A program made the position numbers and the translations under genes. From positions 1 to 9,179 of the forward strand of contig JAXIPA010000133.1 of NCBI GenBank assembly GCA_045403145.1: 9,179 bases of DNA, written 5' to 3'. The notes beneath the pieces are model-generated. The model ran no database searches and was not told the origin of the DNA. It saw only the letters and a list, made by a program, of their open reading frames with translations. Shown here piece by piece: positions 1 to 6,055 of this stretch (within the stretch, counting starts at the first letter, position 1; the number at the start of each line of letters is the position of its first letter). This stretch comes from JAJYKN01 sp045403145 (GTDB lineage: Bacteria; Nitrospirota; UBA9217).

Positions 1-239
1 AAATCAACTACGGCAAAATGCGCCCATTCCGCGGCGAAAGTCTTTAAGAGCAGCTCATAATCCGGCTTTGACAGATCGCCGCCCCGGTAGCGCCGGGTCA
101 GCGCTGAGATCATTTCCGGGTAGGCAACACGGCACGTTGCCAAGATCTCCGCTTCTTCCGACCATCCTCGAACGTCGCCGGAGTGGGCTTCTGTAAGGTA
201 GAGTTTCACGATGCTGCTTGTATCAAGATAGAGTATCAA
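1..239 (-). CDS. vapC: VapC-type PIN-domain ribonuclease toxin (C-terminus missing)
   Basis: This is the toxin of a type II toxin-antitoxin pair. PIN-domain VapC proteins are Mg-dependent ribonucleases that cut specific RNAs when not held by the antitoxin. I translated 79 codons by hand before the window ends. The protein opens with ILYLDTSSIVKLYLTE, which carries the first PIN acidic residue (D6). A second conserved acid sits in AYPEMISALTRR (E42). The later acidic residues lie beyond the edge. I chose the TTG at 239-237 because a GGAGGA ribosome binding site (251-246) lies 6 nt upstream and the beta-strand with D6 follows at once; no ATG fits. The start overlaps the last codon and stop of the upstream antitoxin gene, so translation is probably coupled. 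The PIN assignment is firm; the RNA target cannot be told. Confidence 0.85.
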   Translation of the reverse strand, partial: MILYLDTSSIVKLYLTEAHSGDVRGWSEEAEILATCRVAYPEMISALTRRYRGGDLSKPDYELLLKTFAAEWAHFAVVD

Positions 240-496
240 CGCCGCTCCTCCAGGATTGTCTTCGAAAGAGGCTTTCCTTTTGCCTTAATGCCCCGGAGAC
301 CCGCCGGCTTTCCACCTGCCCACTTGACCTTGCCCTTTTCTGCGAGCTCCTTGACCGCTCCCCGCTCCCGTGAAATGGGCGTGAGCAGGGCAATCTCTCG
401 ACCGCGGTCCGTTACCACGACCTCTTCGCCATGGCGAACTTTATCTACATAGCTGCTCAATTTTTCCTTCAATTCTTTTATCCCGACAGATATCAT
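236..496 (-). CDS. vapB: Phd/YefM-family antitoxin (VapB-like)
   Basis: This 86-residue protein is the antitoxin partner of the PIN toxin that follows. Its N-terminal half (VGIKELKEKLSSYVDKV, then GEEVVVTDRGREIALLTP) is the Phd/YefM DNA-binding fold, which normally dimerises and represses its own promoter. The C-terminal part is basic and ends in GKPLSKTILEERR, the type of short segment that wraps around and blocks a PIN toxin. I prefer the ATG at 496-494 over the in-frame GTG at 514, because the ribosome binding site GGAGGT (505-500) lies between them and would fall inside the longer form. The gene is first in the operon and overlaps the toxin start. Its promoter is unusually easy to recognise. 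The family call is sure; the pairing with VapC follows from the overlap. Confidence 0.87.
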   Translation of the reverse strand: MISVGIKELKEKLSSYVDKVRHGEEVVVTDRGREIALLTPISRERGAVKELAEKGKVKWAGGKPAGLRGIKAKGKPLSKTILEERR

Positions 497-518
497 ATGA
501 CCTCCGTATTTCACTTAA

Positions 519-550
519 GTAGTCACTATAATAGCATAAAGGTGGTCACT
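519..550. repeat. Direct repeat AGTGACNAC around the vapBC -10 box, likely antitoxin operator
   Basis: On the minus strand the 9-mer AGTGACCAC (550-542) recurs as AGTGACTAC (527-519). The repeats start 23 bp apart, roughly two helical turns. One copy abuts the -35 box and the other directly follows the -10 box. A symmetric ACTTAAGT (514-521) adjoins the second copy. Phd-family antitoxins bind repeated sites at their own promoters, so this is a plausible autoregulatory operator. The repeats are seen directly; the binding is inferred. Confidence 0.5.
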
Positions 551-556
551 TTTCAA
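528..556 (-). promoter_or_regulatory. Sigma70-type promoter of the vapBC operon
   Basis: Read on the minus strand there is a -35 box TTGAAA (556-551), a 17-bp spacer and a -10 box TATTAT (533-528). This is close to the housekeeping consensus with ideal spacing. Transcription would start near 521, about 25 nt before the antitoxin ATG. The -35 box begins only 24 bp after the dppC stop, so the toxin-antitoxin unit has its own promoter even though it is in the same direction as the permease genes. Prediction from sequence only. Confidence 0.7.
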
Positions 557-579
557 TCGGGGAATTGGCGAAGCGCGCA

Positions 580-1416
580 TTACACCTGCATCCTCGGGTC
601 GAGCTTGTCCCGCAGAAAATCTCCGAGGATGTTGAAACTGATCACGGTAACGCTGATGGCGAGGCCCGGAAAGATCACCATCCACGGGGCAGAATTGATG
701 TAGGCGCGGTTCAGACTGATCATCGATCCCCAGGTCGGGGTGGGCGGCTGCACGCCGAGGCCGAGGAACGACAGCGCGGCTTCGAGCAGGATGAACCCTC
801 CCACGCGCAGGCTGCCGGCAACGAGGATCAGGGGAAGCGCGTTCGGGAGGATGTGCCTGTACAGGATTCTCGCGGGAGACGCGCCGAGCGCCCGGGACGC
901 CTCGACATAGGTCTGCTCCTTGAGCGAGAGGGCGATGCCGCGCACGAGCCGGGCAAACCCGGCCCATCCCACGAGCGTGATCGCGAGCATGGCGGAGGTG
1001 AGTCCCGCAGGCATGACGGCGCTGATGCCGATGGCCAGGAGCAGGCTCGGAAAGGCAAGAAAGACGTCGAAAAACTGCGAGAGGACCGCATCGGTCCTGC
1101 CGCCGAAATACCCCGCGACCAAGCCGAAGAAAATACCGATACAGAGGGACAGCGCGGACGCGAGGACCCCGACGGCAAGGGAGATTCGCGAGCCGTAGAC
1201 CACGCGCGCCAGGATGTCCCTGCCCTTGCTGTCCGTGCCGAGAAGGTGCGCCTTGCTGGGCGGCTGCCTCAGGCTGTCGAGGTCCATGGCAAGCGGGTCG
1301 TAGGAAACGAGAAACGGTCCGATGATCGCCGTGAGAAGAAGCAGAACAATCAGGACCACGGCAACCAGCGCGGGGATGTTTTCGAACAGGTCTTTGATCG
1401 AAAGGTTGTTGAACAT
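580..1416 (-). CDS. dppC: ABC transporter permease, DppC/OppC family
   Basis: This 278-residue inner-membrane protein is one of the two permease subunits of a peptide or nickel-type ABC importer. After a hydrophobic first segment (residues about 16-38) comes the family signature HLLGTDSKGRDILARVVYG (58-76). Further membrane helices follow near 82-105, 115-135, 141-158, 195-217 and 245-265. The cytoplasmic EAA loop that docks on the ATPase reads YVEASRALGASPARILYRHI (170-189). GLGVQPPTPTWGSMI (219-233) and the C-terminal LDPRM are typical of DppC. Length is normal. The partner permease dppB lies upstream in the same direction, but 176 bp away rather than the usual few bases. Only a weak ribosome binding site precedes the ATG. 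No ATPase gene follows; the vapBC promoter does. Substrate cannot be told from permeases alone. Confidence 0.9.
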   Translation of the reverse strand: MFNNLSIKDLFENIPALVAVVLIVLLLLTAIIGPFLVSYDPLAMDLDSLRQPPSKAHLLGTDSKGRDILARVVYGSRISLAVGVLASALSLCIGIFFGLVAGYFGGRTDAVLSQFFDVFLAFPSLLLAIGISAVMPAGLTSAMLAITLVGWAGFARLVRGIALSLKEQTYVEASRALGASPARILYRHILPNALPLILVAGSLRVGGFILLEAALSFLGLGVQPPTPTWGSMISLNRAYINSAPWMVIFPGLAISVTVISFNILGDFLRDKLDPRMQV

Positions 1417-1465
1417 GTTTTTCAGTCCGTAATTACTAAGATGGTCATAAGTAATGCCTCATGCC

Positions 1466-1540
1466 GTCATTCCGGACTTGATCCGGAATCCAGGAATTTT
1501 TCAAGAAAACCTCTGGATTCCTGCTTTCGCAGGAATGACG
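1466..1540. repeat. 75-bp palindromic intergenic repeat (REP/MITE-like) between dppB and dppC
   Basis: The element begins CGTCATTCC (1466-1474) and ends with the exact inverse GGAATGACG (1532-1540). A second inverted pair lies inside it, GGAATCCAG (1485-1493) and CTGGATTCC (1513-1521). Each arm also folds on itself: TCCGGA-cttga-TCCGGA at 1471-1487, and TTCCTG-ctttcg-CAGGAA at 1519-1535. The whole could form a two-armed cruciform or RNA hairpin. Plus-strand translation gives HSGLDPESR ... LDSCFRRNDE, a phrase I recognise from spurious peptides produced by dispersed bacterial repeats of this kind. It sits within the dppBC transcription unit. I see no clear target-site duplication and no transposase. 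Confidence 0.8.
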
Positions 1541-1592
1541 AACGAAGGGGCTTAACTACCGCAGGTCTTGGTATGTTCTTAACTCTGAACTG

Positions 1593-2528
1593 TTACTCGT
1601 TCCCCTTCACCCGCACCCTCGGGTCGAGAAAGTGATACGAGATATCGACAATGAGGTTCATCGTCACGAACACGATTGCACCGAAGAGCACTACTCCCAT
1701 GATCATGGGGTAATCCCGCTTGATGATGCCGTCGAGCGCGTAGCGGCCCAGTCCGTCCCAGCCGAAGATAGTCTCGGTAAGGACCGCCCCGTTCAGATAG
1801 GAGCCCAGGTCCAGGCCGATGAGCGTGACAATGGGAATAAGTGAATTTTTAAGCGCATGTTTGAGCACGACCACCGACTCAGGCAGTCCCTTGGCGCGGG
1901 CCGCGGGAATATAGGGTTGCGAAAGCGATTCGAGCATGGAGGACCGCGTTACGCGCGCTATGTAGGACAAGGAAAACGTGCCGAGCGTCGCGGCGGGCAA
2001 TATGAGGTAGGCCAGGCCCCCGTTCCCCATGCCCGACGGCGGGAGCCATCGCAGATAGAAGGCGAAGAGGAGCATGAGTGCCAGGCCGAGCCAGAAGACC
2101 GGGACCGAGATGCCGCCCACGGATATGAGCGTGACGATCCGGTCCCACACCGTGCCGCGCTTGACCGCGGAAAAAACGCCCATGCCGATGCCGAAGACCG
2201 AGGCAAAGAGCATGGCGGCGAGGGCGAGCCTGAGTGTGTTGGGAAATTTCTGGACGATGTCGTCGGCGATCTTGCGGTTCGTGTAATAGGAGCGGCCGAG
2301 TTCGCCGGTTGCGAGCAGCTTCAGGTATCCCACGTACTGGAGGGGAAGAGGTCTGTCCTGCCCGAGTTCGGTGCGGATGCGCGTGATGGTCTCGGGCGAA
2401 GCACGCTCGCCGGCCATGCCCGCCGCAGGGTCGCCGGGCAGGGCCTGCATCAAAATAAACGTAATAAGCGTGATGCCGAGAAGGGTCGGGACGAAGAGAA
2501 GAATTCTTTTCAGGATATAGAGCGCCAT
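1593..2528 (-). CDS. dppB: ABC transporter permease, DppB/OppB family
   Basis: This 311-residue inner-membrane protein is the first permease subunit of a Dpp/Opp-type importer. The N-terminus YILKRILLFVPTLLGITLIT (residues 4-23) is the usual first helix, followed by MQALPGDPA (28-36). Later helices lie near 100-121, 133-158, 172-190, 230-250 and 275-297. The EAA docking loop spans about 207-231 (IPAARAKGLPESVVVLKHAL). ETIFGWDGLGR (252-262) and the terminal FLDPRVRV are family signatures. I chose the ATG at 2528 because it matches the usual DppB start; a TTG 11 codons upstream adds nothing recognisable. No good ribosome binding site is visible for either start. A -35/-10-like pair (TTGCGG, TAAGAT, 17-bp spacer) ends about 11 nt before the ATG, which would give a nearly leaderless message; that is weak. 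The gene is divergent from the cytochrome gene, and no binding-protein gene precedes it. Confidence 0.9.
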   Translation of the reverse strand: MALYILKRILLFVPTLLGITLITFILMQALPGDPAAGMAGERASPETITRIRTELGQDRPLPLQYVGYLKLLATGELGRSYYTNRKIADDIVQKFPNTLRLALAAMLFASVFGIGMGVFSAVKRGTVWDRIVTLISVGGISVPVFWLGLALMLLFAFYLRWLPPSGMGNGGLAYLILPAATLGTFSLSYIARVTRSSMLESLSQPYIPAARAKGLPESVVVLKHALKNSLIPIVTLIGLDLGSYLNGAVLTETIFGWDGLGRYALDGIIKRDYPMIMGVVLFGAIVFVTMNLIVDISYHFLDPRVRVKGNE

Positions 2529-2619
2529 GGCTTGGCCCAATCTTACACAATCCCCCGGCAAACCGCAACCGAAAATACGGAAGCAGAATATTGCGCCATG
2601 TTCTGCTGGTTGATGATGA

Positions 2620-2625
2620 TATAAT
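2620..2625 (+). promoter_or_regulatory. Possible -10 box for the cytochrome gene
   Basis: A perfect TATAAT hexamer lies on the plus strand about 195 bp before the cytochrome ATG. No good -35 box sits 16-18 bp upstream (the bases there read about CCATGT), so use of this site would need an activator or another sigma factor. Given the AT content it could also be chance. Confidence 0.25.
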
Positions 2626-2701
2626 CAAGGCAAGCGATCGGAGCATTGTGTATTCTTTTTCGCGTGCAGGTTCATGCACTACTAACAGGTTTCAAGGTAG
2701 C

Positions 2702-2719
2702 CGCACCCTTTAGGGTGCG
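2702..2719. repeat. Perfect 8-bp-stem hairpin in the cytochrome leader
   Basis: CGCACCCT and AGGGTGCG form an 8-bp perfect inverted repeat with a 2-nt centre (or a 7-bp stem with a TTTA loop). It lies about 100 bp upstream of the cytochrome start. GC-rich and compact, it looks like a REP-type dispersed hairpin, but copy number cannot be judged from one window. Confidence 0.5.
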
Positions 2720-2809
2720 TTATTCATGCAATCGGGACTCTTTCAACAGCCTGCTATTAAACCAGCAGCGTTGTCTTGCCCAGACCATTTCGTGCGTATC
2801 GCAAAAAAA

Positions 2810-2814
2810 GGAGG
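2810..2814 (+). promoter_or_regulatory. Ribosome binding site fixing the cytochrome start
   Basis: GGAGG, preceded by a run of A, lies 5 nt before the ATG at 2820. It settles the start against the longer open frame that begins at 2646, which has no comparable site and would bury the signal peptide. Confidence 0.8.
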
Positions 2815-2819
2815 CTGTC

Positions 2820-4340
2820 ATGCGAAGAGCGGTGTATTTCCTGGCTTCAATGTTTATTTTGATATTGTTTGCGTCTCCCGGCATCTCTAAGGAAAAGGAT
2901 AACGTTTTGTCAAGCGCCCCCCTGAGTCCGTCCACGCAAGGCTGTCTTGGCTGCCACAGTGTCTACACACCGGGGATCGTTCACGATTGGTTTTCGAGCA
3001 GGCACGCACAAACGACGCCGGCCGACGCCTTGAAAAAGCCGGAGCTGGAACGGCGGATTTCCGCGGATACCGTATCGGAAGACCTCGCCGGATACGCCGT
3101 GGGATGCTACGAGTGCCACAGCCGGAACCCGAAAAAGCATAAGGACAATTTCGAGCACATGGGGTTCCGGATAAACGTCGTCGTGAGTCCCGATGATTGC
3201 AGGACCTGCCATCCGACGGAAGTCACGCAGTTCTCGGGAAGCAAAAAGGCGAATGCGATAAAGAACCTGATGGCAAACCCTGTGTACCATACGCTGGTCA
3301 GTGACGTCACCAGCGTTAAAAAGATCGTAAAAGGAAATATCATCGCGGATAAACCTTCGGACAAGACCTTGCATGAGACCTGTCTCGGCTGCCACGGCAC
3401 CAAAGTTGAAGTAAAGGGACTGAAGCGCCTGACCGTCGCATCCGGCGAGATCACCGTCCCTGACCTGACGAACTGGCCGAACCAGGGTGTGGGCAGGGAA
3501 AACCCCGACGGCAGTTTCGGCGCCTGCACTGCCTGCCATCCGCGGCACGGGTTTTCGATCGAGGTCGCTCGCCAGCCCTATACCTGCGCCCAGTGCCACG
3601 AAGAACCCGACGTGCCTGCATGGGATGTGTACAAGGAGAGCAAGCACGGGAACATCTTTTTTTCGAAGCACCATGAATGGGACATGAACGCGGTCCCCTG
3701 GACAATAGGGAAGGATTTCAAGGCCCCGACCTGCGCGGTCTGTCACAACAGCCTGATCGTATCTCCATCCGGCTCGGTGCTTGCTGAAAGGACCCACGAC
3801 TTCGGCTCGCGTCTCTGGGTCAGGCTCTTCGGCCTGATCTACAGCCATCCCCAGCCCCGGTCGGGCGACACCACGGGGATCAAAAACAAAGACGGCCTGC
3901 CGCTTCCGACGACCTTCGCCGGCCTGCCCGCATCGGAATTTTTGATCGACGGCGCGGAACAGGAAAATCGACTCCGCGGCATGAAGGCCGTGTGCAACGG
4001 TTGCCACAACAGGGATTGGATAAACGGTCATTTTGAGAAACTTGCGAGCACCGTGCGGGAAACAGACGCCATGACGCGGGCGGCGACGGACCTGATGATG
4101 GAGGCATGGGGCCAGGGGATAGAAGATAAAAGCAATCCCTTTGACGAGCCCATCGAGCAGCGCTGGATGAAACAGTGGCTGTTCTTCGCGAACTCCGTGC
4201 GCTATGCATCTGCCATGACCGGCGCTCCCGACTATACCGCGTTCAAACACGGCTGGTGGGACATGACGAGCACTATAGCGGACATGAAAGAAAAGATCGA
4301 GCTCAAGGCAGCGGGGAGAGGGAAGAAAACGCAGAAGTGA
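2820..4340 (+). CDS. Periplasmic octaheme c-type cytochrome, hydroxylamine oxidoreductase (HAO) family
   Basis: This 506-residue exported protein has eight CXXCH haem sites: residues 42-46, 96-100, 127-131, 188-192, 236-240, 256-260, 305-309 and 392-396. A hydrophobic signal peptide covers about residues 1-22, so haems are attached in the periplasm. The spacing and the stretches CTACHPRHGFSIEVARQP, YKESKHGN and ERTHDFGSR resemble the HAO family. Members interconvert hydroxylamine, nitrite, nitric oxide or ammonium. All eight sites are CXXCH, so it is not a NrfA or ONR type with a CXXCK active-site haem. The fourth haem (188-192) would be the catalytic one by family analogy. After haem 8 comes a helical domain ending with PDYTAFKHGWW (470-480), the region where true HAOs carry the tyrosine that cross-links to the active haem. 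Whether Y472 is that residue needs an alignment. I chose the ATG at 2820 because GGAGG (2810-2814) lies 5 nt upstream and the signal peptide starts there. No partner cytochrome or quinol oxidase gene is adjacent. Confidence 0.9.
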   Translation: MRRAVYFLASMFILILFASPGISKEKDNVLSSAPLSPSTQGCLGCHSVYTPGIVHDWFSSRHAQTTPADALKKPELERRISADTVSEDLAGYAVGCYECHSRNPKKHKDNFEHMGFRINVVVSPDDCRTCHPTEVTQFSGSKKANAIKNLMANPVYHTLVSDVTSVKKIVKGNIIADKPSDKTLHETCLGCHGTKVEVKGLKRLTVASGEITVPDLTNWPNQGVGRENPDGSFGACTACHPRHGFSIEVARQPYTCAQCHEEPDVPAWDVYKESKHGNIFFSKHHEWDMNAVPWTIGKDFKAPTCAVCHNSLIVSPSGSVLAERTHDFGSRLWVRLFGLIYSHPQPRSGDTTGIKNKDGLPLPTTFAGLPASEFLIDGAEQENRLRGMKAVCNGCHNRDWINGHFEKLASTVRETDAMTRAATDLMMEAWGQGIEDKSNPFDEPIEQRWMKQWLFFANSVRYASAMTGAPDYTAFKHGWWDMTSTIADMKEKIELKAAGRGKKTQK

Positions 4341-4478
4341 CTTCTAACCCGGACAAACTGGAACCAAGAACAAATTTATTTTAGCCACGGATGTATCGAG
4401 TGCAGTGTGTGTTTATCCCTGGCAAAAAAGTTTTCAGATTTTCTTTCAATTTTGAGAAGTTAAAAGAAGAGGGGAACA
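4341..4478 (+). other. Intergenic spacer, AT-rich, no gene seen
   Basis: This 138-bp spacer lies between the cytochrome and the methyltransferase. It is clearly more AT-rich than the flanking genes. I see no strong hairpin with a T run, so termination after the cytochrome is not visible. No clean promoter pair stands out either. The last bases hold GAGGGG (4469-4474), a likely ribosome binding site for the GTG at 4479. Confidence 0.4.
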
Positions 4479-5192
4479 GTGACTTCGCCAGGGGAATCTA
4501 ATATCGAAAAAACAACTTGTCCTTTATGTCATACAGGAGATGTATGCGATTTTTTTCAGGACAAGCGCCGGAGCTACATTCGCTGCCAGATGTGCGGGCT
4601 TGTGTTCGTTCCTTCCCGGCAATTCATATCCAGAGAAGATGAAAAAAAGAGATACGACCTGCACCGGAACTCTCCCCAGGACCCGGGCTACCGCAATTTC
4701 TTAAGCCGCCTCTTCGTTCCCCTGCAACAATGTCTGGCTCCGGGAAGCAGCGGACTGGATTTCGGCTCCGGTCCCGGTCCGGTGATATCCCTGATGTTCG
4801 AGGAGGCGGGGCATTCCATGACGCTCTTCGACACTTTTTACGAACCAATTCCCGCTGTGCTGGAAAAACAATACGACTTCATAACCGCCACGGAGGTGGT
4901 GGAGCATCTGCGTGATCCCGGAAAGGAGTTGGAACAGTTGTGGGCCTGCCTGAAGCCGGGCGGGTGGCTGGGCATCATGACGAAAGTTGTTGTCGGGCCG
5001 GATGCATTTCCCCGATGGCATTACAAGAACGACCCTACGCATGTTTGCTTTTTCTCGCGGGCAACCTTTACCTGGCTGGCCCTCCAATGGAAAGCGGACC
5101 TGACGTTCCCTGATGGCGATATCGTCCTGCTCCGGAAAAAACCGGTCTCGTCTTCTCCACTCGCTCTCGTCGTAAAGGAAATTCCCCTATGA
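4479..5192 (+). CDS. Class I SAM-dependent methyltransferase with N-terminal zinc ribbon
   Basis: This 237-residue cytoplasmic protein transfers a methyl group from S-adenosylmethionine to an unknown acceptor. An N-terminal four-cysteine zinc ribbon is formed by CPLC (14-17) and CQMC (36-39). The Rossmann-fold SAM site starts with LDFGSGPG (93-100). It continues with the acidic strand TLFDTF (115-120), YDFITATEVVEHL (132-144) and LKPGGWLGIMT (158-168). A distinctive WHYKNDPTHVCFFS (180-193) follows, which I associate with Methyltransf_23-like proteins. The start is GTG, with GAGGGG just upstream. The gene ends inside the start of truC (ATGA overlap), so the two are probably co-translated. That context suggests an RNA or translation-related substrate, but this is inference; similarity to quinone methylases is only at fold level. 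Confidence 0.8.
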   Translation: MTSPGESNIEKTTCPLCHTGDVCDFFQDKRRSYIRCQMCGLVFVPSRQFISREDEKKRYDLHRNSPQDPGYRNFLSRLFVPLQQCLAPGSSGLDFGSGPGPVISLMFEEAGHSMTLFDTFYEPIPAVLEKQYDFITATEVVEHLRDPGKELEQLWACLKPGGWLGIMTKVVVGPDAFPRWHYKNDPTHVCFFSRATFTWLALQWKADLTFPDGDIVLLRKKPVSSSPLALVVKEIPL

Positions 5193-5923
5193 AATCGCTA
5201 CCCGTGCTGTATCTGGACAAACAGTTGGTTGCCGTGAATAAACCAGCGGGCCTCCTGGTCCACCGCAGTGATATCGACCGCCATGAACATGAAAACGCCA
5301 TGAAGATCGTCCGGGACCAGCTGGGACAATGGGTCTATCCCTTCCACCGTCTTGATAAATCCACGTCAGGCGTCATCCTGTTCGCTTTGGACAAAGAAAC
5401 CGCACGATACATGACACAAGCCTTTACCAAGGGAAAAGTTTCCAAATCCTACCTTGCAGTGGTACGGGGGTTCACCAGGGAGGCGGAGCGCATCGATTAT
5501 CCCTTGAAGGAACGCCGGGACAAGATGACCGGACAAAAAGCGGAAAGGGACAAACCGGGGCAGGAAGCCGTTACTGAATACAGACGACTGGCAACCGTTG
5601 AATTGCCTCATCCCGTAGGGCGTTATTCCACGGCGCGCTATTCTTTGGTTCAGGCGGCCCCCTTGACAGGCCGCATGCACCAGATACGCCGCCACATGAA
5701 ACACATTTTTCACCCTGTTGTCGGCGACACCAACCATGGGGATGGAAAGCAGAATGATTTTTTCAGAAGCCACTTCGATTGCCGCAGGTTACTGCTGCAC
5801 GCGCACAGTATTGAGTTCGTTCATCCCTCTACTGAAGGGCAACTGCATATCCAGGCGCCTTTGGACCATGCCTTCGGCGCTCTGCTGGAGGCCCTGCACT
5901 GGGACAAGGTCGTCGTGACATGA
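5189..5923 (+). CDS. truC: tRNA pseudouridine(65) synthase TruC
   Basis: TruC converts uridine 65 in the acceptor-T stem of certain tRNAs to pseudouridine. The 244-residue protein is a RluA-family synthase of normal TruC length without an S4 domain. It opens with LYLDKQLVAVNKPAGLLVHR (7-26). The catalytic motif HRLDKSTSG (53-61) has the aspartate D56. The C-terminal half carries GRYSTARYSL (144-153), TGRMHQIRRHM (160-170) and HPVVGDTNHGD (175-185). These blocks match TruC more closely than RluA, RluC or RluD. The ATG overlaps the stop of the preceding methyltransferase by 4 bp, and AAAGGAAA lies about 9 nt upstream. A short hairpin follows the gene, but no terminator on this strand. Confidence 0.88.
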   Translation: MKSLPVLYLDKQLVAVNKPAGLLVHRSDIDRHEHENAMKIVRDQLGQWVYPFHRLDKSTSGVILFALDKETARYMTQAFTKGKVSKSYLAVVRGFTREAERIDYPLKERRDKMTGQKAERDKPGQEAVTEYRRLATVELPHPVGRYSTARYSLVQAAPLTGRMHQIRRHMKHIFHPVVGDTNHGDGKQNDFFRSHFDCRRLLLHAHSIEFVHPSTEGQLHIQAPLDHAFGALLEALHWDKVVVT

Positions 5924-5951
5924 TCGTCGCAACAGCGAATTGAGTGCCGGC

Positions 5952-5984
5952 TTCTTGAGTATGATCTGTATGAAGGCTCAAGAA
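5952..5984. repeat. Inverted repeat after truC
   Basis: TTCTTGAG (5952-5959) and CTCAAGAA (5977-5984) form an 8-bp perfect stem with a 17-nt loop, in the gap between the convergent truC and GGDEF/EAL genes. There is no T run after it on the plus strand, so it is at best a transcript-end hairpin rather than a classical terminator. Confidence 0.4.
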
Positions 5985-5989
5985 AGACC

Positions 5990-6021
5990 AAAAAACCGCG
6001 GCCTCCGGCAAGCTGAGGGCC
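5990..6021 (-). terminator. Probable rho-independent terminator of the GGDEF/EAL gene
   Basis: On the minus strand, 35 nt after the stop codon, GGCCCTC (6021-6015) pairs with GAGGCC (6005-6000) with one bulged base and a 9-nt loop. It is followed by GCGG and then six T (5995-5990). A second small hairpin, TCCCG/CGGGA (6042-6038, 6032-6028), lies between it and the stop codon. The 4-nt gap before the T run and the bulge make it imperfect. Confidence 0.5.
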
Positions 6022-6055
6022 TTCCGGTCCCGGGCAGCGGGAAAGGGTCATGGAC

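Larger units (their letters stand above)
2529..2819. other. Divergent intergenic region with three hairpins
   Basis: This 291-bp gap separates dppB (minus) from the octaheme cytochrome (plus). I see no convincing gene in it, although the cytochrome frame stays open back to 2646. Three short inverted repeats follow one another: GTGCA/TGCAC (2664-2668, 2675-2679), CGCACCCT/AGGGTGCG (2702-2709, 2712-2719) and CTGCT/AGCAG (2751-2755, 2764-2768). None is followed by a clear T run, so they are not obvious terminators. They would lie in the cytochrome's leader RNA if transcription starts near the TATAAT at 2620. Confidence 0.5.

Noticed and set aside
1466..1540. Rho-independent terminator or CRISPR unit between dppB and dppC
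   Set aside because: No T run follows the palindrome on the minus strand, and there is only one copy with no spacers. It fits a dispersed palindromic repeat better.
565..1635. Long plus-strand open frame (356 codons) opposite dppC
   Set aside because: It is extremely rich in charged residues, mirrors the codon pattern of dppC on the other strand, and reads through the palindromic repeat as HSGLDPESR-type spurious peptide. dppC is an unmistakable family member.
2529..2561. Upstream TTG start for dppB
   Set aside because: The added 11 residues have no family match; the ATG at 2528 gives the standard DppB N-terminus.
2646..2819. N-terminal extension of the cytochrome to an ATG at 2646
   Set aside because: The extension would bury the signal peptide, and the best ribosome binding site directly precedes the ATG at 2820.
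2529..2819. GEMM c-di-GMP riboswitch before the cytochrome
   Set aside because: Such switches precede some cytochrome genes in related bacteria, but the conserved core sequence is not found here; the hairpins are simple inverted repeats.
2910..4250. 446-codon minus-strand open frame opposite the cytochrome gene
   Set aside because: No recognisable motifs. The plus strand encodes eight haem sites and a signal peptide, so this is an antisense shadow.
4518..4532. CPLCH near the methyltransferase N-terminus as a haem-binding site
   Set aside because: There is no signal peptide, and a second CxxC (CQMC) follows at zinc-ribbon spacing before a SAM-binding fold. It is a zinc site that happens to be followed by histidine.
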